A stretch of DNA of 56,529 bases from Hoeflea sp. (GTDB lineage Bacteria; Pseudomonadota; Alphaproteobacteria; Rhizobiales; Rhizobiaceae), in assembly GCF_030682515.1 (NCBI RefSeq), contig NZ_JAUXOD010000070.1:1-56529 (forward strand), read 5' to 3'. A program made the position numbers and the translations under genes. The stretch's first letter is position 1. The number at the start of each line of letters is the position of its first letter. Below, one piece after another: positions 27,491-36,224 of the stretch. Under the pieces are notes generated by a model. The model ran no database searches. It was not told the DNA's origin and saw only the letters and a program-made list of their open reading frames with translations.

Positions 27491-27545
27491 TTTCGTTAAG
27501 AATTAAAAGGAACCTTAATTGAATGTCAAACGAAAATAAACGAAA
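27491..27545 (-). promoter_or_regulatory. glp operon promoter with TTTCGTTT repeats
   Basis: Read on the minus strand: two direct copies of TTTCGTTT ten bases apart (27545-27528), then TTGACA (27529-27524), an 18-base spacer and TAATTC (27505-27500) as a -10 candidate. A third copy, inverted and imperfect (TTTCGTTA read on the plus strand, 27491-27498), lies at the start of the transcript. TTCG repeats are the usual binding words of DeoR-family repressors such as GlpR, so this is a likely GlpR-controlled sigma-70 promoter. The gap 27546-27671 shows nothing else. Confidence 0.6.
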
Positions 27546-27671
27546 CTCGCCTGTGCCTTCGCAAAAGCCGGTTTTTTCGTGAGGAGGATACGGCAGGCCT
27601 TGCCGCTCCACCGGAAGGCCGCGTTGGCGCTCGGCAGTGTCCGCGTCGCTTTTCCATGGCGGCTATGACGC

Positions 27672-28208
27672 CTACGGCTCTATCAGGATGCTGCCGAGCA
27701 CTTCGATGTCCCCGGCCTTGGCACGGATGATCAGGACTTCGCCCGAACGGGTGAACTCACCGGTCAGGGCGGAAATATTGACTTGATGGGTGACCAGAAA
27801 AACGCGGCCCTGTTGCTCGCCGATCCGCGCCCGGGTCGCCTCGGTCTGGCTGTCGCGCGTCGAGACGTCGCCAAAGAATGAGTTGAGCGCCGGGACCTCG
27901 GTGACCGGGCCGAGGTTCAGCAATTCGGCGGTCTCTCGGGTCCGGCACCATTGCCCGGTGAAGACATGGTCAAAGACGATGCCGCGCGCCCGGAACGCAT
28001 CACCGATGGAGCGGGCCTGCTCTCTTCCCGCTTCATTCAGATTGCGCTGGGTGGAACAGTCGCCCAGTTGGAAGCTGGCCGGATCGCCGGTGCCGGGTGC
28101 CAGCGCATGGCGCATGATTGCGATGGCGCCGGGTTGATCCAGCGCGGCCCAGTCATTGGCTGCTGCGGCCATCGGCCAGAGAAAGACAACAAATGCCAGC
28201 AATTTCAT
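27672..28208 (-). CDS. Periplasmic histidine phosphatase family protein
   Basis: A 178-residue protein of the histidine phosphatase (phosphoglycerate-mutase-like) superfamily. The signal peptide is MKLLAFVVFLWPMAAAAND. The catalytic RH motif is AIAIMRHALAPGTGD, with QRNLNEAGREQARSIGDAFR, the FTGQWCRTRETAELL helix carrying the Arg of the phosphate pocket, and VTHQVNISALTG with the second His. Short exported members of this family often remove phosphate from small organic phosphates or sugar phosphates, but the substrate is not known. The gene stands alone behind the glp promoter region. Confidence 0.8.
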   Translation of the reverse strand: MKLLAFVVFLWPMAAAANDWAALDQPGAIAIMRHALAPGTGDPASFQLGDCSTQRNLNEAGREQARSIGDAFRARGIVFDHVFTGQWCRTRETAELLNLGPVTEVPALNSFFGDVSTRDSQTEATRARIGEQQGRVFLVTHQVNISALTGEFTRSGEVLIIRAKAGDIEVLGSILIEP

Positions 28209-28547
28209 GAAACACGATCTCCGTGATTGAACGTCGGGCCTGCCCCCGCGCGCCTCCGGCGGGGCTTCGTTCCAGGTCTTCCGACCGCATGGGGCGAACG
28301 CTCCTTCAGATAGGGCGTGACGCTGTCAAGCCCAGCCTGGCAAGACGGGTGACGAATTTCCCGGCGCGACGGTGCTGCACGGGTCATGCTTCAGTCGGGC
28401 GTCAGCTGACATGCCCCGCGACGGCTTGAGGCCGGATTTTCCTTTGACAATTGCGATGGGCGATTTGAAGCAGGGATGATGAAAGGGCTCGCGGGATCCA
28501 GGGAGCGCTGATAGGCATGGGCGCCTGAAACCCGGAGACTGTCCGCC
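28209..28547. other. Intergenic region without recognised gene
   Basis: These 339 bases between the histidine phosphatase start and the DUF423 start hold only short shadow frames. A TTGACA-like word at 28444-28449 might be part of the DUF423 promoter, but a good -10 element is not visible. CCGGAG (28532-28537) is the ribosome site of the next gene. Confidence 0.4.
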
Positions 28548-28892
28548 ATGACCATTTTCATCTTTGCCGGCGGTCTGATGGGCGCGGCCGGCGTTGGCTT
28601 GTCCGCCTATGGCGCCCATGCAGGCGGCGACACTGTCGCCACGGCCGCCCAATTCCTCATGCTCCATGCGCCGCTTTTCGTGGCGCTGGGCCTTGCCGGA
28701 AATCTCAACCGGATGCGCACCGCGGGCGCGGGCCTTCTGGGCCTTGGGCTCGCGCTGTTTTGCGGCGATCTGCTGATGCGGCATTTTGCCGGCGCGCGAT
28801 TGTTTCCGATGGCGGCCCCCGCCGGCGGCATCACGATGATGCTCGGCTGGCTGGCGGTCGCAGTCTCGGCATTCGGCAGAAGATCCCGCTGA
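28548..28892 (+). CDS. DUF423 small membrane protein
   Basis: A 114-residue integral membrane protein of the DUF423 (YwdK/YgdD) family. About four hydrophobic segments are seen. The start FAGGLMGAAGVGLSAYGAHAGG is the family's GAxG...GAHG motif, followed by AAQFLMLHAPLFVALGLAG (typical YHalalL position), LGLALFCGDLLMRHFAG and MAAPAGGITMMLGWLAVAVSAF. It acts in the inner membrane; no biochemical role is known. It stands alone. Confidence 0.8.
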   Translation: MTIFIFAGGLMGAAGVGLSAYGAHAGGDTVATAAQFLMLHAPLFVALGLAGNLNRMRTAGAGLLGLGLALFCGDLLMRHFAGARLFPMAAPAGGITMMLGWLAVAVSAFGRRSR

Positions 28893-29041
28893 GCGGACTG
28901 GCCGGCGAGGGGCTCTGGGCAAGTGCGCGGCCGGGCTTCGGGCTTCGTCGTCTCCAACCGAATCAAAAGAGCCGGGATGTGTGAACTGGCCTCATGCTTG
29001 TTGACAAAATCACGCCCGGGATGGACGGGCCCATGTCCTCT

Positions 29042-29125
29042 GTCATTCCGGCCCCCGCGCCGGAATCCAATTACGGCGCGTCCGCGCCGTGAGAGAGTCT
29101 TTTGCGATCAAGTCCGGCATGACGG
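29042..29125. repeat. Palindromic intergenic repeat, copy 3 (diverged)
   Basis: A shortened, diverged member of the repeat seen at 857-970 and 1730-1837: it begins GTCATTCCGGCCCCCGCGCC, keeps the GAGAGTCTTTTGCG middle and ends AAGTCCGGCATGACGG. It lies in the 357-base gap between DUF423 and doeD, which otherwise contains only the terminator at 29187-29208. Confidence 0.65.
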
Positions 29126-29186
29126 GTGTCGATGGATTGCCATACAAAACGACAAGCGGGAATTATCGGCGTGTCAGCACGCGGAA

Positions 29187-29208
29187 GCCGGGATCATCTA
29201 GTCCCGGC
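29187..29208 (-). terminator. Hairpin downstream of doeD
   Basis: Perfect 7-bp stem GCCGGGA (29187-29193) with TCCCGGC (29202-29208), 42 bases beyond the doeD stop on the minus strand. No T-run; probable end of the doeX-doeC-doeD transcript. Confidence 0.5.
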
Positions 29209-29249
29209 CTCCATCTTTGTTCCGACCGTGCGGCGCGCGGCGCCTGCGC

Positions 29250-30620
29250 TCAGCCCAGCACTTCTTTCACGGCATCCGTCATGGCCGAGACCACGGTGTC
29301 GGCTTCTTGACGGCTCAGGCACAGCGGCGGAGCGAAGCCGATGATGTCGCCCTGCGGCATGGCCCGGGCGATGACGCCGCGCTTGAGCAGTGCCGCGGCA
29401 ATGGCCGGGCCGGTCTTTTTCGCCGGGTCGAAGTACACGCGGTTGTCCCTGTCCTCGACCAGTTCGACCGCGCAGAGCATGCCTTCGCCGCGCACGTCGC
29501 CGACATGCTTGTGGTGGCCCACGGCGTCGCGCATCGCCTCATTGAAATAGGCGCCGGTCTCGCCGGCGTTGGTGACGAGGCCGAGGCTGTCGATCAGCTT
29601 GAGGTTGGCGACGCCCGCGGCCGCCCCGATCGGGTGGGCGGAATAGGTCCAGCCATGGCCGATGGCGCCAAATTCGTCGGTGCCCTGTTCCAGAACCTTC
29701 CAGACCTCCTTGGAGATGATCGATCCCGACAGCGGCGCGTAAGCCGACGTCAGGCCCTTGGCGATGGTGATGATGTCGGGTGTGATGCCGTAATGGGTCG
29801 ATCCCATCATGGTGCCGAGACGTCCGAAGCCGGTCACCACCTCGTCGGCAATGAGCAGGATGTCATGCTTTTTCAGCACGTCCTGGATCGCCGCCCAGTA
29901 GCCTTCAGGCGGCGGCACCAGGCCGCCGGTGCCGAGCACCGGCTCGCCGATGAAGGCGGCGATGGTGTGGGCGCCCTCGCGCTCGATCATGGCTTCAAGC
30001 TCGGCCGCGCAATGGGCGACGAACTGGGCTTCGGACTGCGCAAGGTCGGCGCGGCGGAAGTAATAGGGCGCCTCGGTGTGCAGCACCTGCGACAAGGGCA
30101 GGTCGAACTTCTTGTGAAACAGCTCGAGGCCGGTGAGCGACCCCGTCATCAGGCCCGAGCCGTGATAGCCGCGCCAGCGCGAGATGATCTTCTTCTTCTC
30201 GGGGCGGCCCAGAATGTTGTTGTAGTACCAGATCAGCTTGACATTGGTCTCGTTGGCGTCCGAGCCGGACAGGCCGAAATAGACCCGGCTCATGTTGTCG
30301 GGCGCCCGGTCGATGACCATCTTGGCGAGCGTCACCGAGGCTTCGGTGCCGTGGCCGACATAGGAGTGGTAATAGGCGAGTTCCTTGGCCTGGGCGGCGA
30401 TGGCTTCCGCCACTTCCTGGCGGCCATAGCCGACATTGACGCAATAGAGGCCGGCAAAGGCATCAAGCAGGCGGTTGCCCTCGCGGTCGGTAATGTGGAC
30501 GCCGTCACCACCGGTGATGATGCGGTTCTTGATCTCGCCGCGGGCGAACTGGGCGAGATGGGTCGAGGGATGGAAGAAGTGATCGTGATCCCATTGGTCT
30601 AGCTGATCATTGCGCAACAT
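29250..30620 (-). CDS. doeD: L-2,4-diaminobutyrate aminotransferase (ectoine breakdown)
   Basis: A 456-residue class III (omega) PLP aminotransferase. In ectoine catabolism DoeD (also called Atf) converts L-2,4-diaminobutyrate to aspartate semialdehyde. Seen are [20 protein letters not shown] (phosphate contacts), [36 protein letters not shown] (the PLP-binding Asp), and the Schiff-base lysine in [16 protein letters not shown]. By sequence alone it could be a putrescine or GABA transaminase. The assignment to DoeD rests on its place after doeC and doeX in an operon divergent from the enuR-ueh-eut-doe genes, the known arrangement in Ruegeria. It lies 24 bases after doeC. Confidence 0.88.
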   Translation of the reverse strand: MLRNDQLDQWDHDHFFHPSTHLAQFARGEIKNRIITGGDGVHITDREGNRLLDAFAGLYCVNVGYGRQEVAEAIAAQAKELAYYHSYVGHGTEASVTLAKMVIDRAPDNMSRVYFGLSGSDANETNVKLIWYYNNILGRPEKKKIISRWRGYHGSGLMTGSLTGLELFHKKFDLPLSQVLHTEAPYYFRRADLAQSEAQFVAHCAAELEAMIEREGAHTIAAFIGEPVLGTGGLVPPPEGYWAAIQDVLKKHDILLIADEVVTGFGRLGTMMGSTHYGITPDIITIAKGLTSAYAPLSGSIISKEVWKVLEQGTDEFGAIGHGWTYSAHPIGAAAGVANLKLIDSLGLVTNAGETGAYFNEAMRDAVGHHKHVGDVRGEGMLCAVELVEDRDNRVYFDPAKKTGPAIAAALLKRGVIARAMPQGDIIGFAPPLCLSRQEADTVVSAMTDAVKEVLG

Positions 30621-30644
30621 TGGTCTGTCCTTTTTGAAAATGCA

Positions 30645-32156
30645 TCATGCCCAGTCGCGGCATACATATTTGACTTCGGTGAAGGCTTCCATGCCGAGCC
30701 GCGAACCTTCGCGCTCGAGCCCCGATTGCTTCATCCCGCCAAACGGGATCGGCGCGCCGGTGACCTTGGTGCGGTTGACCGCGACCATGCCGAACTGCAG
30801 CGCCCGGCTCGCCCGGTAGATGCGGCGCGGATCCTGGGTGTGCAGATAGGCGATGAGGCCGTACTCGGTGTTGTTGGCGCGTGTCAGCGCCTCCTCCTCG
30901 GTGTCGAAGGCGGCGATCGCCGCGACCGGACCGAAAGTCTCCTCCTGCATGATAAGCGCGTCGGCGGGCACGTCGGCGAGCACGGTGGGCTCGTAGAACA
31001 GCTTGCCTGCCTTGTGCCGCTTGCCGCCGGTGAGCAGCCGGGCGCCCCTGGCGAGCGCGTCCGCGACATGCTCCTCCTGCTTGGCCACCGCCTTCTCGTT
31101 CATCAGCGGGCCGATATCGGGATCGTCCATGCCGATGCCTACGGACAGTTGCGATGCGGCTTCGGCAAAAGCCTTGCAGAAGTCTTCATAGACCGGGCGC
31201 TCGACGAAGAAACGGTTGGCGCCGAGGCAATCCTGGCCGGAGGTGGCGAACTTGGCCTTGACGGCTTCCGCGACGGCCTGGTCGAGATTGGCGTCGGCGA
31301 ACAGCAGGAACGGCGCATGGCCGCCGAGTTCCAGCACCATCCGCTTCACCGTGTCGGCGCTCTGCCGGTAGAGCAGCCGGCCGATTTCGGTGGAGCCGGT
31401 GAAGGAGACGGCGCGCACGCGCCGGTCTTCCATCCACGGCTCGACGACGACAGGCGCCACGCCCGTGACGACATTGAAGGCGCCCGCAGGGAAGCCGGCG
31501 CGCTCGGCGAGTTCCGCCAGCGCCAGCGCCGAATAGGGCGTCTCGGCGGAGGGATGAGCAACCACCGTGCAGCCGGCCGCCAGCGCGGCCGCGGCCTTGC
31601 GCGTCAGCATCGCCGCAGGGAAATTCCATGGCGTGATCAGGGCGGCGACACCCACGGGCTCGCGCCAGACCTCGACCTCGGCGTCGGGCAAGTGCGACGT
31701 CACGCTCTCGATATTGGGGCGCTTGGCCTCCTCGGCGAAAAATTCGACGAAGGATGCGGCATAGTCGATCTCGCCGCGCGCCTCCGAGATCGGCTTGCCC
31801 TGTTCGAGCACCATGATCCGCGCCAGGTCGTGAGCGTTCTCGAGGATGAGCTCGAACCAGCGCCTGAGGATCTTCGAGCGCTGTTGCGGCAGCAGCTTGG
31901 ACCAGACGCCGAAGGCGGATTGCGCCGCGTCGACTGCCAGCCGGCTGTCGTCCGCCGACAGGCTCGCGACATCGCCCAGATGGCTGCCGTCCGCGGGATT
32001 GGAGACGGCGAAGGTCTTTGACTGCGCGCCGGCCGTCCAGCGGCCGCCGATATAGGAGAAGCCGCGCAGGAGCGCCGGATCGGACAGATCGAGCGGCGTG
32101 GCGGCGAAGGGGGAGGGCCCGGAGTTGGCCGTGGTGGTTTTACTGGAATGTGCCAT
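30645..32156 (-). CDS. doeC: Aspartate-semialdehyde dehydrogenase of ectoine breakdown
   Basis: A 503-residue aldehyde dehydrogenase of the succinate-semialdehyde type. DoeC (also called Ssd) oxidises aspartate semialdehyde to aspartate with NAD(P), the last step that feeds ectoine carbon and nitrogen into central metabolism. Motifs: TPWNFPAAMLTRKAAAALAAG, the coenzyme site FTGSTEIGRLLYRQSADTVK, the general base Glu in VLELGGHAPFLLF, the catalytic Cys in TSGQDCLGANRFFV, and EETFGPVAAIAAFDTEEEA. GabD-like by sequence; context makes DoeC the likely role. Two downstream functions (DoeD, DoeC) and the DoeX regulator share one minus-strand operon. Confidence 0.88.
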   Translation of the reverse strand: MAHSSKTTTANSGPSPFAATPLDLSDPALLRGFSYIGGRWTAGAQSKTFAVSNPADGSHLGDVASLSADDSRLAVDAAQSAFGVWSKLLPQQRSKILRRWFELILENAHDLARIMVLEQGKPISEARGEIDYAASFVEFFAEEAKRPNIESVTSHLPDAEVEVWREPVGVAALITPWNFPAAMLTRKAAAALAAGCTVVAHPSAETPYSALALAELAERAGFPAGAFNVVTGVAPVVVEPWMEDRRVRAVSFTGSTEIGRLLYRQSADTVKRMVLELGGHAPFLLFADANLDQAVAEAVKAKFATSGQDCLGANRFFVERPVYEDFCKAFAEAASQLSVGIGMDDPDIGPLMNEKAVAKQEEHVADALARGARLLTGGKRHKAGKLFYEPTVLADVPADALIMQEETFGPVAAIAAFDTEEEALTRANNTEYGLIAYLHTQDPRRIYRASRALQFGMVAVNRTKVTGAPIPFGGMKQSGLEREGSRLGMEAFTEVKYVCRDWA

Positions 32157-32244
32157 GCCCGATCCTAACCGGACCTTGGCAGAGGAATCCTCTGATGCGC
32201 CCGCGGCCCAAAGAGAGATCTTCCGAATTTGCCGCGCCGGGGCG

Positions 32245-32745
32245 TCAGTTCGTCTCCGGATCCAGGCCCATCAGGATGTCGAAGGGCGGCAGTGTCGAGT
32301 GCTTGACCGGCTTGGTGACGATGTAGGTGAAATAGCGCGCGAGACCCGCCCGCCGCGCCAGAAGATCGTCGATCAGCCGCTGGTAATGGTCGATGTCGCG
32401 GGTGACGACATGCATGAGGTAATCGAAGCCGCCGCCGAGCGCCCAGCAGGAGAGGATCTCGTCATAGGAGGCGATGGCGGCCTCGAAGGCCTGGAACGTG
32501 GCGGCGCGGTGATTGTCGAGTTCCGCCATGACGAACACCGAGACCTGCGGCGCCATATGCTTGAGCTCGATGTCGGCGTGATAGCCGGAAATGATCCCGG
32601 CCTTTTCCAGCCGGCTCAGCCGCTCCCAGCAGGGCGTGGCGCTCAGGTTGACCCGCTTGGCGAGATCCGATTTCGAGATCCGGCCCTCCCGCGACAGGAT
32701 TGCAAGGATCTTGATATCGCGGTCATCGAGTTTGATCGGGGCCAT
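32245..32745 (-). CDS. doeX: Lrp/AsnC-type regulator of ectoine catabolism
   Basis: A 166-residue Lrp-family protein. The DNA-binding part is LDDRDIKILAILSREGRISKSDLAKRVNLSATPCWERLSRLEKAG and the RAM domain contains VFVMAELDNHRAATF, CWALGGGFDYLMHVVTRDIDHY and the YFTYIVTKPVKHS end. DoeX/AsnC regulators of this type are found in nearly all ectoine catabolic clusters and are thought to respond to an intermediate such as N-acetyl-diaminobutyrate or diaminobutyrate. The gene starts 65 bases from the divergent enuR and leads the doeC-doeD operon after an 88-base gap. Confidence 0.9.
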   Translation of the reverse strand: MAPIKLDDRDIKILAILSREGRISKSDLAKRVNLSATPCWERLSRLEKAGIISGYHADIELKHMAPQVSVFVMAELDNHRAATFQAFEAAIASYDEILSCWALGGGFDYLMHVVTRDIDHYQRLIDDLLARRAGLARYFTYIVTKPVKHSTLPPFDILMGLDPETN

Positions 32746-32802
32746 GGCAGCGACTTTTGAGCCAGCACGGGGGGCTTGTCAATTTCCCCGATTGGGGTCA
32801 TC

Positions 32803-32818
32803 AATAAATCATGACAAT
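32803..32818. promoter_or_regulatory. EnuR operator candidate, site 1 (overlaps the enuR start codon)
   Basis: The word ATCATGACAAT (32808-32818) includes the enuR ATG itself (32811). A closely similar word occurs twice before uehA (34304-34312 in the other orientation, 34358-34370). A regulator bound here would block both the short divergent promoter and enuR expression. Inference from shared words only. Confidence 0.4.
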
Positions 32819-34199
32819 TTGGCCTCCAAAATCCGACGAGCTTCGCCGCCCCGCCTATAAATCCCTTGCCGATACCCTCGTTCGTGCGGTCGACGCGGGC
32901 GAATTGCGCAGCGGCGACCGCCTGCCGACCCATCGCAATCTCGCCATCGACCTGGGGCTGAGCGTGCAGACGGTGAGCCGCGCCTATGACGAACTGATCC
33001 GCCGCGGCGTCATCGCCGGCGAGGTCGGTCGCGGCACCTTCGTGCGTGCCGGCCGCAGCGACACCAAGACCCCCTACGTGCCCGACAGGGAGAACGAGGA
33101 ATTCATCGATTTCTCGATCCTGATGCCGGTGTTCGAGCCGATGCACCTGGAGACCATGAAGCAGGCGCTGACCCGGCTTGGCGCCGATCTGCCGGCCTCG
33201 ACCGTCTCGGCCTTTCGGCCATCGACGGCGCTCAGGAAATACAATGGCGCCGCCGTGAAGTGGCTGATGCGCTGCGGCCTGGTCCCGGGAACCCAGGGCC
33301 TGCTCATGACCAATGGCAACACCTCGGCGATGACGATCGCCCTGATGACGGTGGCCGGTGCGGGCGACCTGATCGTCACCGAGGAGCTGGGCCATCACAC
33401 GCTCAAGGCGCTCACCCGCTATCTCGGGCTCAGGATCCAGGGACTGGAAACCGACGCCGAAGGGATCGTTCCGGCGGCCTTTGCCGCTTCCTGCCGCAGA
33501 TCGGCGGTGAAAGCGATCTATCTGATGCCGTCGGGCCTCAACCCGCAAACCCTGATGATGTCGGCCGAAAGGCGCGCCGAACTGGTGGCGATCGCCCGGC
33601 GCCACGACGTGCTGATCATCGAGAACGACGCCTGGGGGCCACTGCAGCCCGGCCGGCCGGCGCCGATCGCGGCGCTGGCGCCCGAGCGCACCTTTTATTT
33701 CACCAGCCTCACCAAATGCATCATGCCCGGGCTGCGCTTCGGCTTTCTCACCATGCCCGAGGCGTTTGAATCGGCGGCCGCCAACCGCCATCTCGTCACC
33801 AGCTGGATGGCCACGCCCTTGATGGCCGAGATCGGCAGCCGCTGGATCGAGGACGGCACCGCCGAACATCTGCTGACCTGGCAGATCGAGGCGCTGGGCG
33901 TGCGCAACCGTCTTGCGGCCAGGGTTCTCTCGGGCATCCCGTTCCTGTCGAGTCCGAACGGCATGCACATCTGGCTGCCGATGCCGGGCCTGTGGACCGA
34001 GGAGGCCTTCGTGGCCCATTCCCGGCTGAACGGCGTGGCGATCGCGCCCGGCTCGGCCTTCGAGATGTCGGAAAACCTGCGCACCCATGGCGTCCGCATC
34101 TGCCTGGGCGCGGAGACGCTGCAGGCGCTCGAGCGGGGCCTCACGATCATCGCGCGGCTGGCGCGCAGCAATCCGGAGCCGGCGCTGCTGACGCTCTAG
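32811..34199 (+). CDS. enuR: EnuR, MocR-type repressor of ectoine and hydroxyectoine use
   Basis: A 462-residue MocR/GntR-type regulator: N-terminal winged helix (LRSGDRLPTHRNLAIDLGLSVQTVSRAYDELIRRG), then an aminotransferase-like PLP domain. The PLP lysine is K302 in FYFTSLTKCIMPGLRFG, the same residue number as the lysine shown to be essential in EnuR of Ruegeria pomeroyi. EnuR represses ectoine uptake and breakdown genes and is released when its PLP reacts with breakdown intermediates such as N-alpha-acetyl-L-2,4-diaminobutyrate or diaminobutyrate. It is the first gene of the right arm of the cluster. No good ribosome site precedes the ATG, so translation may be leaderless or weak. Very secure from sequence and context. 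Confidence 0.93.
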   Translation: MTIWPPKSDELRRPAYKSLADTLVRAVDAGELRSGDRLPTHRNLAIDLGLSVQTVSRAYDELIRRGVIAGEVGRGTFVRAGRSDTKTPYVPDRENEEFIDFSILMPVFEPMHLETMKQALTRLGADLPASTVSAFRPSTALRKYNGAAVKWLMRCGLVPGTQGLLMTNGNTSAMTIALMTVAGAGDLIVTEELGHHTLKALTRYLGLRIQGLETDAEGIVPAAFAASCRRSAVKAIYLMPSGLNPQTLMMSAERRAELVAIARRHDVLIIENDAWGPLQPGRPAPIAALAPERTFYFTSLTKCIMPGLRFGFLTMPEAFESAAANRHLVTSWMATPLMAEIGSRWIEDGTAEHLLTWQIEALGVRNRLAARVLSGIPFLSSPNGMHIWLPMPGLWTEEAFVAHSRLNGVAIAPGSAFEMSENLRTHGVRICLGAETLQALERGLTIIARLARSNPEPALLTL

Positions 34200-34537
34200 G
34201 CCGGGCCGGCCTGACCCTCCGGCGTCCGCTTCTCCTTCTCCTGCCGGCGTCCTCATGCCACGTCCGATCGCGATCGGGCGTGAAGGCGGCGAAGCGTCAA
34301 AAGTGTCATGATAAAATAATCGGATTGACTCTTGATTGTCCTTGTTTCACCTTTAGCAAATCATAACAATAAACAGGGGAGGGAATTGACATCACATCAA
34401 ACCGCTCTGGCAGGACGCGAGGCGCCAGGGGCGGGACGATGTGAGGGGACGCCGGGCAAGGGCGGCCCGCATCGCTTTCCGCCGGCCGGTGGCCGGAAAC
34501 CAACCACAGCACGCAATCAAAAAAGAGAGGAACTGAC
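34200..34537 (+). promoter_or_regulatory. uehA promoter region with two EnuR-like operator words
   Basis: This 338-base gap holds an AT-rich part (about 34300-34375), strikingly different from the GC-rich surroundings. Candidate operators are TGTCATGAT (34304-34312, the complement of ATCATGACA) and AAATCATAACAAT (34358-34370). A TTGACT at 34325-34330 might serve as -35 element. The end holds AGAGAGGAA before the uehA ATG. Such a promoter is expected to be induced by (hydroxy)ectoine through EnuR. Confidence 0.5.
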
Positions 34538-35557
34538 ATGACATCCATAGTTCGCACCTTGCTCGGAGGCACCGCCGCCGCAGCACTCCTGGCCGCCGGC
34601 ACGCTCGCCGCCCAGGCCGACAACTGGAAATACGCCATCGAGGAGTCCCTGACAGAGGTTCAGGGCGTCTACGCCACCAAGTTCAAGGAGGCCGTTGAGG
34701 CCAATTCCGACCACACGATCGAGATCTACCCCTATGGCACGCTCGGCGAATCCGCCGACATCATGGAGCAGGCCCAGGCCGGCATCCTGCAGTTCGTCGA
34801 CCAGTCGCCCGGCTTCACCGGCGCGCTGATCCCCGAAGCCCAGGTCTTCTTTGTCCCCTACCTGCTGCCCACCGACCAGGACCACCTCGCCCGCTTCTTC
34901 AAGGAGAGCAAGGCGATCAACGAGGACTTCACGAGCCTCTATGCCGAAAAGGGCCTGGAGCTGCTGGTGATGTTCCCGGAAGGCGAGGTGGCGATGACCA
35001 CCAAGCAGCCGGTCAAGAGCTGCGCCGATCTGAACGAGGTCAAGTTTCGCGTCATGACCAATCCGCTGCTGGTGGAAGCCTACAAGGCCTTCGGCGCGAC
35101 GCCGACGCCGCTGCCCTGGGGTGAAGTCTATGGCGGCCTGCAGACCAACATCATCCAGGGCCAGGAAAACCCCACCTTCTACCTGTACTCGACCAAGATG
35201 TACGAGGTGACCGACCACATCACCTATACAGGCCACAACAATTTCACCACCGCGGTGATGGCCAACAAGGACTTCTATGACGGCCTGTCGGACGAGGACA
35301 AGAAGGTGATCGAGGACGCAGCCGCCTCGGCCTTCGACTACATCGTTGAATACCAGAAGGGCCTGGCCGACAGCGAACTCGAGAAGATCATGGCAGCCAA
35401 GCCCGAGATGACGGTGACCGTGCTCAGCGAAGAAGAGCGCGCCTGCTTCAAGGAAGCCGCCGTTGAAGTCGAAGCCAAGTTCATCGAGATGACCGGCGAA
35501 AGCGGCAAGGCGATCCTCGATCAGCTCAAGGCCGACCTGGACGCGACCAAGGGCTGA
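34538..35557 (+). CDS. uehA: Ectoine/hydroxyectoine TRAP transporter, binding protein
   Basis: A 339-residue DctP-type periplasmic binding protein with signal peptide ending near [11 protein letters not shown]. It captures ectoine and hydroxyectoine for the UehBC TRAP permease. The ligand-site region includes the conserved Arg in [19 protein letters not shown] and [22 protein letters not shown], whose Trp and Asn correspond to contacts described in UehA. The final KADLDATKG is typical. It is followed by a strong intercistronic hairpin, which fits the need for much more binding protein than permease. Substrate assignment rests on the surrounding catabolic genes and on family similarity. Confidence 0.92.
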   Translation: MTSIVRTLLGGTAAAALLAAGTLAAQADNWKYAIEESLTEVQGVYATKFKEAVEANSDHTIEIYPYGTLGESADIMEQAQAGILQFVDQSPGFTGALIPEAQVFFVPYLLPTDQDHLARFFKESKAINEDFTSLYAEKGLELLVMFPEGEVAMTTKQPVKSCADLNEVKFRVMTNPLLVEAYKAFGATPTPLPWGEVYGGLQTNIIQGQENPTFYLYSTKMYEVTDHITYTGHNNFTTAVMANKDFYDGLSDEDKKVIEDAAASAFDYIVEYQKGLADSELEKIMAAKPEMTVTVLSEEERACFKEAAVEVEAKFIEMTGESGKAILDQLKADLDATKG

Positions 35558-35579
35558 TCCCAGCCTGGTATCGAGACAA

Positions 35580-35607
35580 CCGGAGGCCATGCCATATTGG
35601 CCTCCGG
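35580..35607 (+). other. Intercistronic stem-loop between uehA and uehB
   Basis: Perfect 10-bp stem CCGGAGGCCA (35580-35589) and TGGCCTCCGG (35598-35607) with an eight-base loop, 22 bases after the uehA stop. It would protect the 3' end of uehA mRNA or lower read-through. It also buries the ATG at 35589, ruling that codon out as the uehB start. Confidence 0.7.
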
Positions 35608-35636
35608 TTCAGTCAGCCACAGGCCGGGAGGCGATC

Positions 35637-36215
35637 TTGGACGAGTTAAGGGAAAGACATCCGCACGAGTCCTCGCTGCCGGGGTGGTTGGGGACACTCG
35701 ATTCCACCATCAGCCGGGTGGAGTCGGTGATGCTTGCCGCCGGTGTGCTGTTGATGGCGTTCAACACCATCGCCAACGTCGTCGGACGCTTCGTGTTTCA
35801 AAGCAGCCTGTTCTTTTCCGAGGAACTCAACAGCATCCTGATCATTCTCATCACCTTCGCCGGGATCAGCTATGCCGCGCGCCAGGGCCGTCACATCCGC
35901 ATGTCGGCGATCTATGACGCGATGCCGCCGCGCGCGCGCAAGGGCTTCATGGTGCTGATTGCCTCCGTCACGGCGGTGTCGATGTTTGCGCTGTGCTACT
36001 TCTCCATCGGCTACATCACCAAGGTGGCGGTCTCCGGCCGCCTGCTGCCGTCGCTGCAGGTGCCGATCTACTGGATGTTCCTCTGGGTGCCGGTCGGCTT
36101 CTTCATGACCGGCCTGCAATATGCGCTCACCGCCATCAAGAACCTGGTCGAGAAGGACATCTACCTCTCGACGCGCGTGCTCGAGGGTTACGACAACGAC
36201 GAACTCGAGATCTGA
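35637..36215 (+). CDS. uehB: Ectoine/hydroxyectoine TRAP transporter, small permease
   Basis: A 192-residue DctQ-type membrane protein with four helices (first at [23 protein letters not shown]) and the family pattern [30 protein letters not shown]. It forms the small subunit of the TRAP permease. The start is taken as TTG at 35637 because GGGAGG lies six bases before it, while the in-frame ATG at 35589 is inside a strong hairpin. The gene ends nine bases before uehC. Confidence 0.88.
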   Translation: MDELRERHPHESSLPGWLGTLDSTISRVESVMLAAGVLLMAFNTIANVVGRFVFQSSLFFSEELNSILIILITFAGISYAARQGRHIRMSAIYDAMPPRARKGFMVLIASVTAVSMFALCYFSIGYITKVAVSGRLLPSLQVPIYWMFLWVPVGFFMTGLQYALTAIKNLVEKDIYLSTRVLEGYDNDELEI

Positions 36216-36224
36216 GGCAAGACG

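Noticed and set aside
29250-32156. Putrescine or GABA degradation pair (transaminase plus succinate-semialdehyde dehydrogenase)
   Set aside because: Sequence alone would allow it, but operon with a DoeX-type regulator, divergent from enuR and the ueh/eut/doe genes, fits DoeD and DoeC better.
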